Source: Bacillota bacterium (lineage in GTDB: Bacteria > Bacillota > Clostridia > Peptostreptococcales > Anaerovoracaceae). From it: a stretch of 64,000 nt of DNA. The stretch covers positions 1-64,000 of the forward strand of contig JAHZHL010000036.1 in the NCBI GenBank assembly GCA_019420305.1. The letters are read 5' to 3'. Shown piece after piece: positions 8,813 to 17,409 of the stretch; position 1 is the first letter of the stretch; each line of letters starts with the position of its first letter. Both the position numbers and the translations under genes were made by a program. The notes below the pieces were generated by a model. That model was not told the DNA's origin, searched no databases, and saw only the letters and a list, made by a program, of their open reading frames with translations.

Positions 8813-9847
8813 TTAGTCCTGCTCGACAATGGCCATCAAATCGGCAAAGAGCCCGTACGCGCTCTGCTGAACTTCCGGCGCTTCTTCAATTACCGTCAGG
8901 GTTCCCATCAGATCTGTCTGTATTGTCAGAATAGAGGACGTGCCGTCAATCGAAGCATAGATGTCTTTTTTATCAATCTCCTCAGGCGTTACTTTTCCAT
9001 GCACCTTGCCGTTTTCGTCCTCCTCAATGCGACACATCAGTTTGATTACCGCATTTTTTTCGGCTGCTTTTCTGATATCTTCCTGTGTAATGCCCTGAAT
9101 GCCCCGGCATTCTACATCCAGAGGCGTAATATCAGTCCCCATAAAGACATTCGCCAGAACCGCGACTTTCGCCGCGGCATCATAACCCTCAATATCATTT
9201 GCCGGGTTTGCCTCAATAAAGCCTCTCTTCTTGCCTTCTTCGACGATCTCTTCCATTGTCCTGCCGTTTTCCATCTCACAGAGGATATAGTTTGTGGCGC
9301 TGTTTAAAATCCCCTTTATTCCCGTAACTCTACACAGTCTGAGAGAATCTCTTTTCATATTGAAAACAGGAGTGCCGTCCATAATGGTTGTTTCATACAG
9401 AAAGCGGCAATTATTCTTTTGAGCCAGTTCTGTCAATTCCCGCCACGCCCACGCTACCGGGCCCTTATTTGCTGTGATGGCATGTCTGCCACGCTTTAAG
9501 GCTCCGCGAATGTGATTTGTCGCGATTTTTCCGGAAGAAAATTCAAGAGGGGTCAGTTCCACCAGGACATCATAATCCACTTTATCAACGATATCCTGCG
9601 ATGTCGAATTTTCCGAGAACCCCAGAATTTTATCAAACCTGCCGCTATTCTGCACATTTTTAAGGGCTTTGTCCAAGTCAATTCCCCACGCGTCAATCAG
9701 ATTGCCTCTGGTTTTTGTCGTAATCGCAACAACTGTAATTCTTGTATCATATTTTTGGCGTACCTCTTCTTCCTTTTCAAGCAACATCTTCGCAAATGCC
9801 TGTCCCGCATTTCCAAATCCAATCAGTGCCAATTTTAACTCTTTCAT
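8813..9847 (-). CDS. hom: Homoserine dehydrogenase, short form without ACT domain
   Basis: NAD(P)-dependent oxidoreductase interconverting aspartate semialdehyde and homoserine. It has the N-terminal Rossmann motif LIGFGNAGQAFAK, the catalytic-domain motif ITANKGPVAWAW, and the EIVEEGKKRGFIEANPANDIEGYDAAAK segment typical of homoserine dehydrogenases. At 344 residues it lacks the C-terminal ACT domain that gives threonine feedback in the roughly 430-residue bacterial enzymes. No threonine or methionine pathway genes are adjacent, so the role of this copy is not fixed by context. ATG at 9847 follows AAAGGAGAG. Confidence 0.85.
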   Translation of the reverse strand: MKELKLALIGFGNAGQAFAKMLLEKEEEVRQKYDTRITVVAITTKTRGNLIDAWGIDLDKALKNVQNSGRFDKILGFSENSTSQDIVDKVDYDVLVELTPLEFSSGKIATNHIRGALKRGRHAITANKGPVAWAWRELTELAQKNNCRFLYETTIMDGTPVFNMKRDSLRLCRVTGIKGILNSATNYILCEMENGRTMEEIVEEGKKRGFIEANPANDIEGYDAAAKVAVLANVFMGTDITPLDVECRGIQGITQEDIRKAAEKNAVIKLMCRIEEDENGKVHGKVTPEEIDKKDIYASIDGTSSILTIQTDLMGTLTVIEEAPEVQQSAYGLFADLMAIVEQD

Positions 9848-10178
9848 GAAACGCTCTCCTTTGTACTCATTTTTTACATTCTACATTATACAAGAAAAAA
9901 CACAGCACTTCCAGCCCATTTTCTGCCCCTTTTATTTTTGAAATTATTTGACATTCGGTGTTCTGCCAAATCGCGCAGGAACTGGCCTGCGACGCTATTT
10001 CCCGCCGCAATTACATAGCCATCTGTCCACTCGCTAAAAGAAGTCTCCTTTCACTCCATCCCCGCCGGTTCTTTACGCAAAATGACGGCAAGCCCTGTCC
10101 CTACCTAAAAAGAGATGTGTTTTCACACATCTCTTTTCTATTTAATCTTTAAAATTTTAAGCTATTTACAGGAGCCGA
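9848..10178. other. Intergenic region between hom and the aminotransferase
   Basis: 331 bases without a supported gene. Near 9887-9892 the minus strand has TATAAT, a possible -10 for hom without a good -35. The right end carries a bidirectional terminator (10107-10137). A 64-codon plus-strand frame (9958-10152) has no ribosome site and runs through the terminator, so I do not call it. Confidence 0.5.
10107..10137. terminator. Bidirectional intrinsic terminator after the class III aminotransferase
   Basis: AAAAGAGATGTG / CACACATCTCTTTT with a TTTT loop; U-rich on both strands. It ends the aminotransferase transcript on the minus strand. Confidence 0.88.
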
Positions 10179-11528
10179 TTATAAGCATTCTTTAATTGCA
10201 GCTTCGTAAATTTCCAGACCAGCGTCAATCTGAGCGTCTGTTGCGCACAGCGGGCACAGGAAGCGGATTACGTTGTTGTAAGTTCCAGCAGCTTCCATAA
10301 TCAGACCTTTCTGTACTGCGGCATCAATAATCTTCGCTACGAGATCAGCAGCCGGAGCCTTGGACTTCTTGTCCTGAACGAATTCAACACCCATCATGCA
10401 GCCCATGCCTCTTACGTCGCCGATTACTTCATATTTTTCTTTCCATTCATTGAAAGTCTTGTTCAGCTTTTCAGCAATCGCTCTTGCTTTTGCCGGGTAG
10501 TCTTCTCTTTCCATAACTTCCGCAACTTTCAGCGCAGACGCGCAGCTTACCGGGTTACCACAGTAAGTACCACCGATTGTTCCCGGAGTTACAGCATCCA
10601 TGATTTCAGCGCTTGCAGTTACCGCAGACAGAGGCAGCCCGCCAGCGATGGATTTTGCAGTTGTCATGATGTCAGGAGCGCATCCGGCTTCTGCAAAATA
10701 TTCGGAAGCGAACATTCTTCCGGATCTTGCCCAGCCGCTCTGTACTTCGTCTGTGATCATCAGGATACCGTTGTCATCACAGATCTTTCTAACAGCCTTA
10801 ACCCATTCGATCGGAGCCGGAACAAATCCGCCTTCGCCCTGTACCGGTTCGAATACGATAGCAGCCGTCGCGTCTTTCGGAGTCGCTTCGATGAATACCT
10901 GTTCCAGTTTGTCAATGTAGTACTGGATTGCTTCTTCGTCGGTCATTCCTTCCGGTTTTCTGTACAGGTTCGGGAATTCCGCTCTGTATACGCCGTCCGG
11001 GAAAGGTCCCATGCCGATTGCGTAAGCTTTCTTCGCAGTCATAGCCATTGTCATCTGAGTTCTGCCGTGGAACGCGCCAGTGAATACGATGATGTTCGGT
11101 CTACCAGTGTAGCTCTTTGCGATTTTTACTGCGTTTTCGTCAGCTTCCGCACCGGAGTTTACAAACATAGTCTTTTTCTTGTCGCCTTTAACCGGTACGA
11201 TTTCGTTCATTTTTTCAGCCATCTTGATGTATGGTTCATGAGTCGTGATGTTCATCATGGCATGGAAGAACTTTTCAGACTGATCTTTTACTGCTTCGAT
11301 CAGTTCCGGATGGCTGTATCCGATATTTAATACGCCTACGCCGCCAACCCAGTCTAAGAAGATGTTGCCGTCAACGTCTTCGAACATTGCGCCTTCACCG
11401 CGTTTGATTACGCAAGGATATCCGCATTTGATTGCGCCCGGCATTGCAGCTTCTCTTCTGTCAATGATCTTCTGAGCATTTGGTCCAGGTAACGGTGTCA
11501 CGATTTTAGGTAATGCTTCTCTTAACAT
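10179..11528 (-). CDS. Class III PLP aminotransferase (4-aminobutyrate / beta-alanine type)
   Basis: Fold-type I omega-aminotransferase of about 449 residues. The family signature is clear: DVDGNIFLDWVGGVGVLNIGYSHP near the N-terminus (written here in parts), MFVNSGAEADENAVKIA, FTGAFHGRT, FEPVQGEGGF, LMITDEVQSGWARSG, and the PLP lysine in TTAKSIAGGLP. Substrates of such enzymes include GABA, beta-alanine and ornithine. With a pyrimidine reduction cluster in the same region, beta-alanine to malonate semialdehyde is a plausible role, but GABA is equally allowed by sequence. The start at 11528 (MLREALP) is chosen because GGAGGA lies 8 nt upstream; the ATG five codons earlier overlaps that site. 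Monocistronic. Confidence 0.88.
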   Translation of the reverse strand: MLREALPKIVTPLPGPNAQKIIDRREAAMPGAIKCGYPCVIKRGEGAMFEDVDGNIFLDWVGGVGVLNIGYSHPELIEAVKDQSEKFFHAMMNITTHEPYIKMAEKMNEIVPVKGDKKKTMFVNSGAEADENAVKIAKSYTGRPNIIVFTGAFHGRTQMTMAMTAKKAYAIGMGPFPDGVYRAEFPNLYRKPEGMTDEEAIQYYIDKLEQVFIEATPKDATAAIVFEPVQGEGGFVPAPIEWVKAVRKICDDNGILMITDEVQSGWARSGRMFASEYFAEAGCAPDIMTTAKSIAGGLPLSAVTASAEIMDAVTPGTIGGTYCGNPVSCASALKVAEVMEREDYPAKARAIAEKLNKTFNEWKEKYEVIGDVRGMGCMMGVEFVQDKKSKAPAADLVAKIIDAAVQKGLIMEAAGTYNNVIRFLCPLCATDAQIDAGLEIYEAAIKECL

Positions 11529-11581
11529 TTTCAATTCCTCCATAAATATACTTAAAAATACTAATTGTAAGTAACAAGTTA

Positions 11582-11610
11582 ATTTTATCCTACTTTTAGC
11601 GGAAAATCAA
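11582..11610 (-). promoter_or_regulatory. Promoter of the class III aminotransferase
   Basis: Minus strand TTGATT (11605-11610), 17-bp spacer, TAAAAT (11582-11587). Sigma-A type; no -24/-12 element is seen here despite the adjacent sigma-54 activator gene. Confidence 0.6.
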
Positions 11611-11649
11611 GCCATATGGGGCTTTTTCATTTTTTCAGAATACTTCGAA

Positions 11650-13413
11650 TTATAAGCGGCAACTCCTGCCATTCGCCCTCGGGCTTTTCTTATTATCTTT
11701 CAGATGATATTGCGCCATTTTGCGTGATACGGTAGATTGATTCACCCCCAGTACTTCCGCAGCTTTTACAGTAGTTCCATATTCTTCTACCGCCATGCGG
11801 ATCAATTCTTTTTCTAATTCCTCCACCGCTGTATCCAGCCGTGTAATCGCATTGACTTTCACAGAAGGCGGCCTACTGTTTTCCCAGAACACTTTCGGAA
11901 GATCGGAAGCCGTAATAATCGGCTTGGGGGTTGTGAGCACCAGACGTTCGATGGTATTCTCCAGTTGCCGGATGTTCCCCGGCCAGGAGTACTTTTCCAG
12001 CATAGAAACCGCATTGTTTGACAGCTGCATTTCTTTCTTATAATTCCCGCAGAACCGTTTAAAAAAGTAATTTGCCAGCAGAGGGATATCTTCTCTGCGC
12101 TCTCTCAAAGGCGGTATGCTGATAGGAATCACATTCAGACGATAATATAAATCTTCCCGGAAATTCCCGAGACGCACCTGTTCTTCCAGATCTTTATTGG
12201 TTGCGGCAATTACCCGGATATCCAGATCGATAGGAGTGGTTCCTCCGACCCGTATCAGTATTTTCTCCTGCAGAACATGAAGAAGCTTGACTTGCTGCTC
12301 CAGCGGCAGTTCACTGATTTCATCCAGAAACAAAGTTCCTCCGTTTGCCGCTTCAATCAGTCCGATCTTTCCTCCTCTGCTGGCTCCTGTAAAGGAACCT
12401 TCCTCGTAGCCGAACAGTTCCGATTCCACAATGGAATGTGAGATGGTTCCACAATTAACTTTAATAAACGGTTGGTCTTTCCGATCACTCAAACTGTATA
12501 TGTAGCGCGCGAACATTTCCTTTCCGGTTCCGGTTTCCCCGCTGATCAGAATCGTCGCTTTTGTAGCCGCAATCATTTTAACCAGCGTTTTGATTTCAAA
12601 CATAGCGTCGTTGCAGGTCACAATCCGATCGGTTTGAACTCCTGATGCGGAAAGAGCAGAATCATCATGCTCTCTCAGTTCCGCGATCATTTTGCTGATT
12701 TTCATCTGCGTCGAATAATCCCGTGTTACGGATACCACTTTTTCAACCTTTCCATCACTGTTAAACACAGGAGCTCCGACCGATACAAGTTCTTCCCCGA
12801 TCCTTGTTTTCTGTATTACAACCTGCGGCTGCCTTGTCTCCAGAACTTTTGCGCTTACAGACGGCTGAAAGACTCCCTCCCTTTCAATTTCATAAACTGT
12901 TTTCCCAAGAAAATAATCTGAGGACACGCCGCATGTTCGGGATATTTTTTCACCCGCAAACTCGATAATGCCTCTCTCATTTACTACAACCAGCGTTTCG
13001 TCCCCGTATTCGTTAAATACTCCTATCAATTCTTTATTAAGTTCCAGCGCCTTCTGAGAAAAATTTTTGACGCGGATGACATCTGTAAAATCTTCAATAA
13101 AAATCCAGATATACTCCCCCGCGGCTACACTGTGTATTTTAACAGGAAGGCCATTCAGCTCCGTATTCAGCTTTTTCCCCTTTCGAAGTTCTGAGAGAGT
13201 CTCTTTTTCCAAAAGTTCTCCAATCTTTTCCGGTTTTTCTGAAGGATGCAAGTCCAGCAGGTCTCTCGCATTATCGTTCATCATCAGGATCTTCAGTTCC
13301 CCTTCAGAACATAAAATCAGCCCTTCACTACAATTATGGATCAATGAGTCATATAATCTATTATTGACGATAATCTTTTCAACTGAATGCTTCAGGGTAA
13401 AATCTTTTTCCAT
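11650..13413 (-). CDS. PAS-domain sigma-54-dependent transcriptional activator
   Basis: Enhancer-binding protein of 587 residues: two N-terminal PAS-like sensor segments (roughly residues 15-110 and 120-235), a sigma-54 AAA+ domain with Walker A GETGTGKEMFAR and the sigma-contact loop GSFTGA (usually GAFTGA), Walker B TLFLDEISEL, and a C-terminal helix-turn-helix (VKAAEVLGVNQSTVSRKM). No receiver domain, so it should respond to a small ligand or redox signal. Gene order suggests control of the symporter operon upstream or of the aminotransferase downstream; the latter shows no sigma-54 promoter. Confidence 0.92.
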   Translation of the reverse strand: MEKDFTLKHSVEKIIVNNRLYDSLIHNCSEGLILCSEGELKILMMNDNARDLLDLHPSEKPEKIGELLEKETLSELRKGKKLNTELNGLPVKIHSVAAGEYIWIFIEDFTDVIRVKNFSQKALELNKELIGVFNEYGDETLVVVNERGIIEFAGEKISRTCGVSSDYFLGKTVYEIEREGVFQPSVSAKVLETRQPQVVIQKTRIGEELVSVGAPVFNSDGKVEKVVSVTRDYSTQMKISKMIAELREHDDSALSASGVQTDRIVTCNDAMFEIKTLVKMIAATKATILISGETGTGKEMFARYIYSLSDRKDQPFIKVNCGTISHSIVESELFGYEEGSFTGASRGGKIGLIEAANGGTLFLDEISELPLEQQVKLLHVLQEKILIRVGGTTPIDLDIRVIAATNKDLEEQVRLGNFREDLYYRLNVIPISIPPLRERREDIPLLANYFFKRFCGNYKKEMQLSNNAVSMLEKYSWPGNIRQLENTIERLVLTTPKPIITASDLPKVFWENSRPPSVKVNAITRLDTAVEELEKELIRMAVEEYGTTVKAAEVLGVNQSTVSRKMAQYHLKDNKKSPRANGRSCRL

Positions 13414-13535
13414 TTGCTACACTCCTTGTCTTATTCCAGCCAGTTTTTGAACAGGTTCTGTTCACCCCTGATTACAATACTGGCTTCAACACTTTGTGTC
13501 AACCGACCATATTTTATGACTCTGAACAGCAAAAG

Positions 13536-13568
13536 ACACTTAACCTGACTGGTTCGCAGGTTAAGTGT
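13536..13568 (-). terminator. Hairpin terminator after the symporter operon
   Basis: A 12-bp perfect stem (ACACTTAACCTG / CAGGTTAAGTGT), followed on the minus strand by CTTTTGC. Lies downstream of the small membrane protein gene and upstream of the PAS activator gene. Confidence 0.65.
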
Positions 13569-13621
13569 TCTTCTGCCAATGTCCATTAAAGAAAAGATCT
13601 ATCATAAAACCTTAAATGGTT

Positions 13622-13873
13622 TTATGTCTCGAGAGTTTCTTCTTCCTCCTCATCATAAGCAAATACACCTTTCTTCACTTCCAGAAGATAGCCGATCAGA
13701 CAGCAAGGTCCAAATAAAAAATTTACGATGATCAGGAACCAAAACAGAACGGTCGTTCCGTACAGAAATCCCAGGGGAACCCAGATGCATAACAGGACGA
13801 CAAGTATTGCCAGAAAATTCCCAAGTTTATTTTTTGTTTCTCCGGACATGCCGGTATGTTTTTTCTGTACCAT
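13622..13873 (-). CDS. Small two-helix membrane protein downstream of the symporter
   Basis: 83 residues, with a hydrophobic segment LAILVVLLCIWVPLGFLYG, a second FWFLIIVNFLFGPCCLIGYL and an acidic tail (DEEEEET). The gene starts 12 nt after the sodium:solute symporter stop codon and is clearly co-transcribed. Small two-helix partners are common beside SSS symporters, for example YhdT next to PanF. I do not recognise its exact family; the role as a symporter partner is inference from context. Confidence 0.72.
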   Translation of the reverse strand: MVQKKHTGMSGETKNKLGNFLAILVVLLCIWVPLGFLYGTTVLFWFLIIVNFLFGPCCLIGYLLEVKKGVFAYDEEEEETLET

Positions 13874-13884
13874 CTCTTTCCCTC

Positions 13885-15321
13885 CTACTCTGTAAGTCTA
13901 TTGTCTTTTTCTCTGTAAGTCGCAAAGCATGCGATAAAGTATACGATTCCGCCGAAAATCCAGGTAGCTACGCTTGACGGAATCCCAAACGGCATTCCCA
14001 GCGCGAACTGCCAAACCGCGTAAAAGAGGATTCCTGTGATAATAGCAATCAGTCCGCCTTTCGCAGTTTTCTTTTTGAAGAAAAATCCTCCGAGAATCGG
14101 GATCAGGAATACTGCCACCTGGAAACCTCCGATTACCGACCATGCGCTTCCGATTCCGTTTCTCCATAGATAGGTACCGGCAATAATAAAGATTCCGATT
14201 ACCACAATCATAACCCGGGTGCCTTTCAGTACATGCTGATCACTGAGGTTCGGACGGAAAAGATCTTTATAAATATCCTTGACCAGTATTCCTCCTGTAA
14301 TCAGCATATCCGCGCTGACCGTAGACATTACCGCCGCAATCAGCGCTGCGACAAACAGTCCCCTCGCTCCCGGCGGGAGCACCTCGAATACCGTTGCCCA
14401 GAACCCTTCGGAAGCACTTGCCGCATCAGGATGCAGAACCGATGAAGCCAGACCGGTTATCACCATAACGGCACTGAAACCCACACCGATTACCAGCATC
14501 AGTGAATAAGCAACTTTAATATCTCCGCCGGACTTTGCCGCACCAAATCTCTGATAGCTCTGCGCATTTACATAAAGCGCCGCCGCCGCGATTACATGTC
14601 CGAATGCCTCTGCCGCAGTCAGGTTTCCTATCAGGCTCAGCTTTTCCGGATCGCTTGCCATTACCGCGGAATACAGCGCGTCAACTCCGTTAAATTCGTG
14701 ATAAATACCCAGGAGCACAGCGCCCGCCGAAACGGTCATTACCATGAATTGAATCAGGTCGGTAACAGCCAGTCCCCACATTCCAGCCATCGCAGTATAA
14801 AGAATAATTGCAAATCCTGAAATAATCATCGTCAGCCAGATGGGAGCACCGGATACCAGGTTCAGAACTTCACCTACCGCGAACAGAAGCGCGCAGCAGT
14901 AAAGAATGGATGCCATGGGAACAATGCTCGCCAGGACGCCGGCGGTTTTATTGTAAAAGTAGCGGATCAAATCCGGCAGCGTAACAACATAGTCCGGAAT
15001 TTTATCCCGCGTCATAGGTCCGATCCACAGAGCCAAGGGAAGTCTCAGGATTCCGCTGGGGATTACATAGAACAATACAATGGAAATTCCCACTGTACTT
15101 CCCAGTTCTCCTAAACCCACGATTGTCCACGAGTCATACCAGCCCGCGGCCGCAACTCCAATCAGAACAGGAATTGTCAAACGTCTTGACGCGACAAAAA
15201 AGCTTTTAAAATTTTTACTCGCTTTCCTGTGCATAATAAACCCTACACTCATAACCCCAATAAAGTACGCGACCAGTACGATCCAGTCGGGAGCACCCCA
15301 AAGTTCTTTGAAATCAATCAT
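13885..15321 (-). CDS. Sodium:solute symporter (SSS family)
   Basis: Polytopic Na+-coupled uptake protein of 478 residues with about 13 membrane segments. Family features: an N-terminal LVAYFIGVMSVGF helix, SKNFKSFFVASRRL before the second helix, the core GVAAAGWYDSWTIVGLGELG, and AALIAAVMSTVSADMLITGG, the segment carrying Na+-site hydroxyl residues. The substrate is not determined; the setting suggests an amino acid, carboxylate or nucleobase-derived compound. It follows an unknown gene driven by a sigma-54 promoter and precedes a small membrane protein. Confidence 0.9.
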   Translation of the reverse strand: MIDFKELWGAPDWIVLVAYFIGVMSVGFIMHRKASKNFKSFFVASRRLTIPVLIGVAAAGWYDSWTIVGLGELGSTVGISIVLFYVIPSGILRLPLALWIGPMTRDKIPDYVVTLPDLIRYFYNKTAGVLASIVPMASILYCCALLFAVGEVLNLVSGAPIWLTMIISGFAIILYTAMAGMWGLAVTDLIQFMVMTVSAGAVLLGIYHEFNGVDALYSAVMASDPEKLSLIGNLTAAEAFGHVIAAAALYVNAQSYQRFGAAKSGGDIKVAYSLMLVIGVGFSAVMVITGLASSVLHPDAASASEGFWATVFEVLPPGARGLFVAALIAAVMSTVSADMLITGGILVKDIYKDLFRPNLSDQHVLKGTRVMIVVIGIFIIAGTYLWRNGIGSAWSVIGGFQVAVFLIPILGGFFFKKKTAKGGLIAIITGILFYAVWQFALGMPFGIPSSVATWIFGGIVYFIACFATYREKDNRLTE

Positions 15322-15337
15322 ATAAATTACACCTCCA

Positions 15338-15967
15338 TTATGTGGTGAGCCTTACTCTAAGTCCGCTGATATGTTCGTTTTCCGCACCGAATCGATCCAT
15401 CCAGGCAAACTTCTCATATGTTTTCCCGCGGCAGTTCAGAACCAGCTTCCACGCTTCTCTGAAAAAGCGTTTTCTCTGAATCAAAGTCAGTTCCGCGCCC
15501 GCGTGAAAAACTTTCCGCAAGTACTGCCATTTTACACATTCCATGCTTTGCTCAAGCGCTTCCTGCTCGCTGCAGCCTGGCTTTACAATCCGCCCTTCCA
15601 ATTCGTCCACGCGTTTCCTTTGCAGTTTCAAATCATCGAAAAGGTCAAAATGAAACGCATGAACCTCGTTCATATCAAATACGACAGCAATTTCTCCTTT
15701 ACGGTCAAAAAAACCGGTTTTATTTAAGTCCTGTCCTTTTTTATTCCTGACAATCCGATAGTCAAACACCATCAACTCATATGGAACCTGTACCTTTTCC
15801 TTTGATACCAGCGTATACTTGACCGGACAGAACAGGCCCAGCATCTTCGGATGGATCTGCTTCATTTTTAGTTCCACGGCCTCTTCATCGGTACAGACGG
15901 CAGGCGTTGTTAAAATAAATTCTGGTTCTGGCTGTTTCATTGCTCCTGTTTCTTCACCTCCTTCCAT
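15338..15967 (-). CDS. Protein of unknown function, first gene of the sigma-54 symporter operon
   Basis: About 209 residues, soluble, with many charged and aromatic residues and two basic, helical-looking stretches (DDLKLQRKRVDELEGR and QYLRKVFHAGAELTLIQRK). No signal peptide, membrane segment or motif that I recognise. It begins about 42 nt downstream of a -24/-12 promoter and ends 16 nt before the symporter gene, so it is probably expressed with the transporter. The start is uncertain: ATG at 15967 has a weak site, while a second in-frame ATG nine codons on lies just after GGAGGTG and AGGAG. A regulatory or substrate-binding accessory is possible, but nothing fixes it. Confidence 0.65.
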   Translation of the reverse strand: MEGGEETGAMKQPEPEFILTTPAVCTDEEAVELKMKQIHPKMLGLFCPVKYTLVSKEKVQVPYELMVFDYRIVRNKKGQDLNKTGFFDRKGEIAVVFDMNEVHAFHFDLFDDLKLQRKRVDELEGRIVKPGCSEQEALEQSMECVKWQYLRKVFHAGAELTLIQRKRFFREAWKLVLNCRGKTYEKFAWMDRFGAENEHISGLRVRLTT

Positions 15968-16008
15968 TTCTCATTCATACTTTATTTCCGGAAACTGTCT
16001 ATATTTAA

Positions 16009-16024
16009 TGCAAGCAGTATGCCA
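16009..16024 (-). promoter_or_regulatory. Sigma-54 (-24/-12) promoter of the symporter operon
   Basis: Minus strand TGGCATACTGCTTGCA matches TGGCA-N6-TTGCA with the invariant GG-N10-GC spacing. It lies about 42 nt before the first gene of the operon. Confidence 0.8.
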
Positions 16025-16114
16025 CCCTTTTTTATTTTTCCGAAAATTACGAAACGTTGAAATTCTCACATTTCCTCACACCCCTCCATTTCGGAACGCC
16101 TCTCTGTCCGAAAA

Positions 16115-16132
16115 TTTCATGCATGGCCGCAT
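16115..16132 (-). promoter_or_regulatory. Candidate upstream activator site of the symporter operon
   Basis: On the plus strand TTTCATGCATGGCCGCAT, 91 nt upstream of the -24/-12 element. The same motif, 16 of 18 identical, recurs 93 nt upstream of the other sigma-54 promoter in this window (20209-20226). Confidence 0.6.
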
Positions 16133-16180
16133 ACTCCAATGCACGCGTACATTTTTATTAGAAACGGGTTCCTCTTCATT

Positions 16181-16219
16181 AAAAGAAGCGCCGCACGGAT
16201 AGTGCAAAGCGCTTCTTTT
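16181..16219. terminator. Bidirectional terminator after the alcohol dehydrogenase
   Basis: AAAAGAAGCGC / GCGCTTCTTTT, an 11-bp stem with U-tracts on both strands, 16 nt past the alcohol dehydrogenase stop codon. Confidence 0.85.
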
Positions 16220-16234
16220 CCAGATGACAGTTTT

Positions 16235-17395
16235 TTATCCGATATTGTACGCACGTTTATACAGCGCAATAAAGTCTGCTTTTCCGAGTTTTCTGCAATT
16301 ACTCGAAAGGGATACGTTCTTCATACACAAATCCGCCAATTCTTCAAACTTTTGAACACTTACATATCCCAGCTCCTGCAGTGTCGGAATTTTCATTTCT
16401 CTTGAAATCGAACGCATCCAGATTACTGCTTCCGCGGTAATTTCTTCATCCGTTTTTCCAACGGGACTGATCCCCAGAGCAATCGCGACATCCCTGTGCC
16501 TTTTCAGATCCGCCTCCATATTAAATTCAAACACAATCGGCAGGAAAATCGCATTCGCCACCCCATGAGGAGTATCATACATGCCACCCAGCGCTTCCGC
16601 CATACAGTGAACACCCGCAATATCAGAAAACCCGAAGGCAATGCCTGCCATCAGACTTCCCGCCATCATCTTCCGACAGCTTTCTCCACTGCGCTCATGA
16701 ATAAATTCAGGAAGGCTTTCCGCAATATATCGGATCGCCTGTAGCGCGAAGCTATCTGTAAGGGGCGTCGCCAGTCTGCAGGTATAGGCTTCAACCGCGT
16801 GAGTCAGCGCGTCCATTCCGGTCGAGGCAGCGATGGCGGGAGGCAACAGTTTCAGAACCTCCGGATCATTAATCGCTGCGTCCGGACGTATTTTGTCGTC
16901 AAAAATACTGCTTTTGCGATGTTCTTCCTCGATTGTAAGCACCGAAAAGGATGTTACTTCGCTCCCGGTGCCCGCTGTCGTCGGAATACAAATCAGCGGA
17001 GCCGGTTTATTCGATACCTCATTGGGCTTCATAATGCTCTTGATATCTCCCGGATTCGTCAGAAGCGCGGCAACCGCCTTGCCCAGATCCATACTGCTGC
17101 CTCCGCCGCAGGCAATTACAGAATCCACATTCTCATCTCTCGCAAAGTCGGCGGCTCTCTGCGCTTCTATATCCCTGGGATTTGGCCGTACATCATCATA
17201 TATTGTCATTTCGATATTTTTCTCAGAAAGGCTCTGTTTGAGTTTTTCCAGTATCTCTGTCCGGCTCAGGCCTTTATCTGTAATTATAATTGTTTTTTTC
17301 GCTCCCAGATCCTTTGCTATAGAGCCTGCGCGCCCGATATACCCATTCCCGAACTCAATTCTCGTGGGCAAACAAAAAACAAATTCATTCCGCAT
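16235..17395 (-). CDS. Iron-containing alcohol dehydrogenase
   Basis: Group III NAD(P)H-dependent dehydrogenase of 386 residues. Visible signatures are the nucleotide-binding loop ACGGGSSMDLGKA, the segment TTAGTGSEVTSFSV, and the metal-ligand region GMDALTHAVEAY plus HCMAEALGG and DTPHGVANA. Such enzymes reduce aldehydes including malonate semialdehyde, succinate semialdehyde and acetaldehyde. Third gene of a sigma-54 operon behind a saccharopine-dehydrogenase-like enzyme and a permease. An upstream-extended frame exists, but MRNEFVF at 17395 follows a GAGG site and gives the normal family length. Confidence 0.9.
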   Translation of the reverse strand: MRNEFVFCLPTRIEFGNGYIGRAGSIAKDLGAKKTIIITDKGLSRTEILEKLKQSLSEKNIEMTIYDDVRPNPRDIEAQRAADFARDENVDSVIACGGGSSMDLGKAVAALLTNPGDIKSIMKPNEVSNKPAPLICIPTTAGTGSEVTSFSVLTIEEEHRKSSIFDDKIRPDAAINDPEVLKLLPPAIAASTGMDALTHAVEAYTCRLATPLTDSFALQAIRYIAESLPEFIHERSGESCRKMMAGSLMAGIAFGFSDIAGVHCMAEALGGMYDTPHGVANAIFLPIVFEFNMEADLKRHRDVAIALGISPVGKTDEEITAEAVIWMRSISREMKIPTLQELGYVSVQKFEELADLCMKNVSLSSNCRKLGKADFIALYKRAYNIG

Positions 17396-17409
17396 AACGA
17401 TTTCCTCTC

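Noticed and set aside
9958..10152. 64-codon plus-strand frame in the hom-aminotransferase gap
   Set aside because: No ribosome site and it reads through a strong bidirectional terminator.
11588..11640. Possible sigma-54 promoter upstream of the class III aminotransferase
   Set aside because: The GG and GC are 11 rather than 10 bases apart, and a good sigma-A type promoter overlaps the same stretch.
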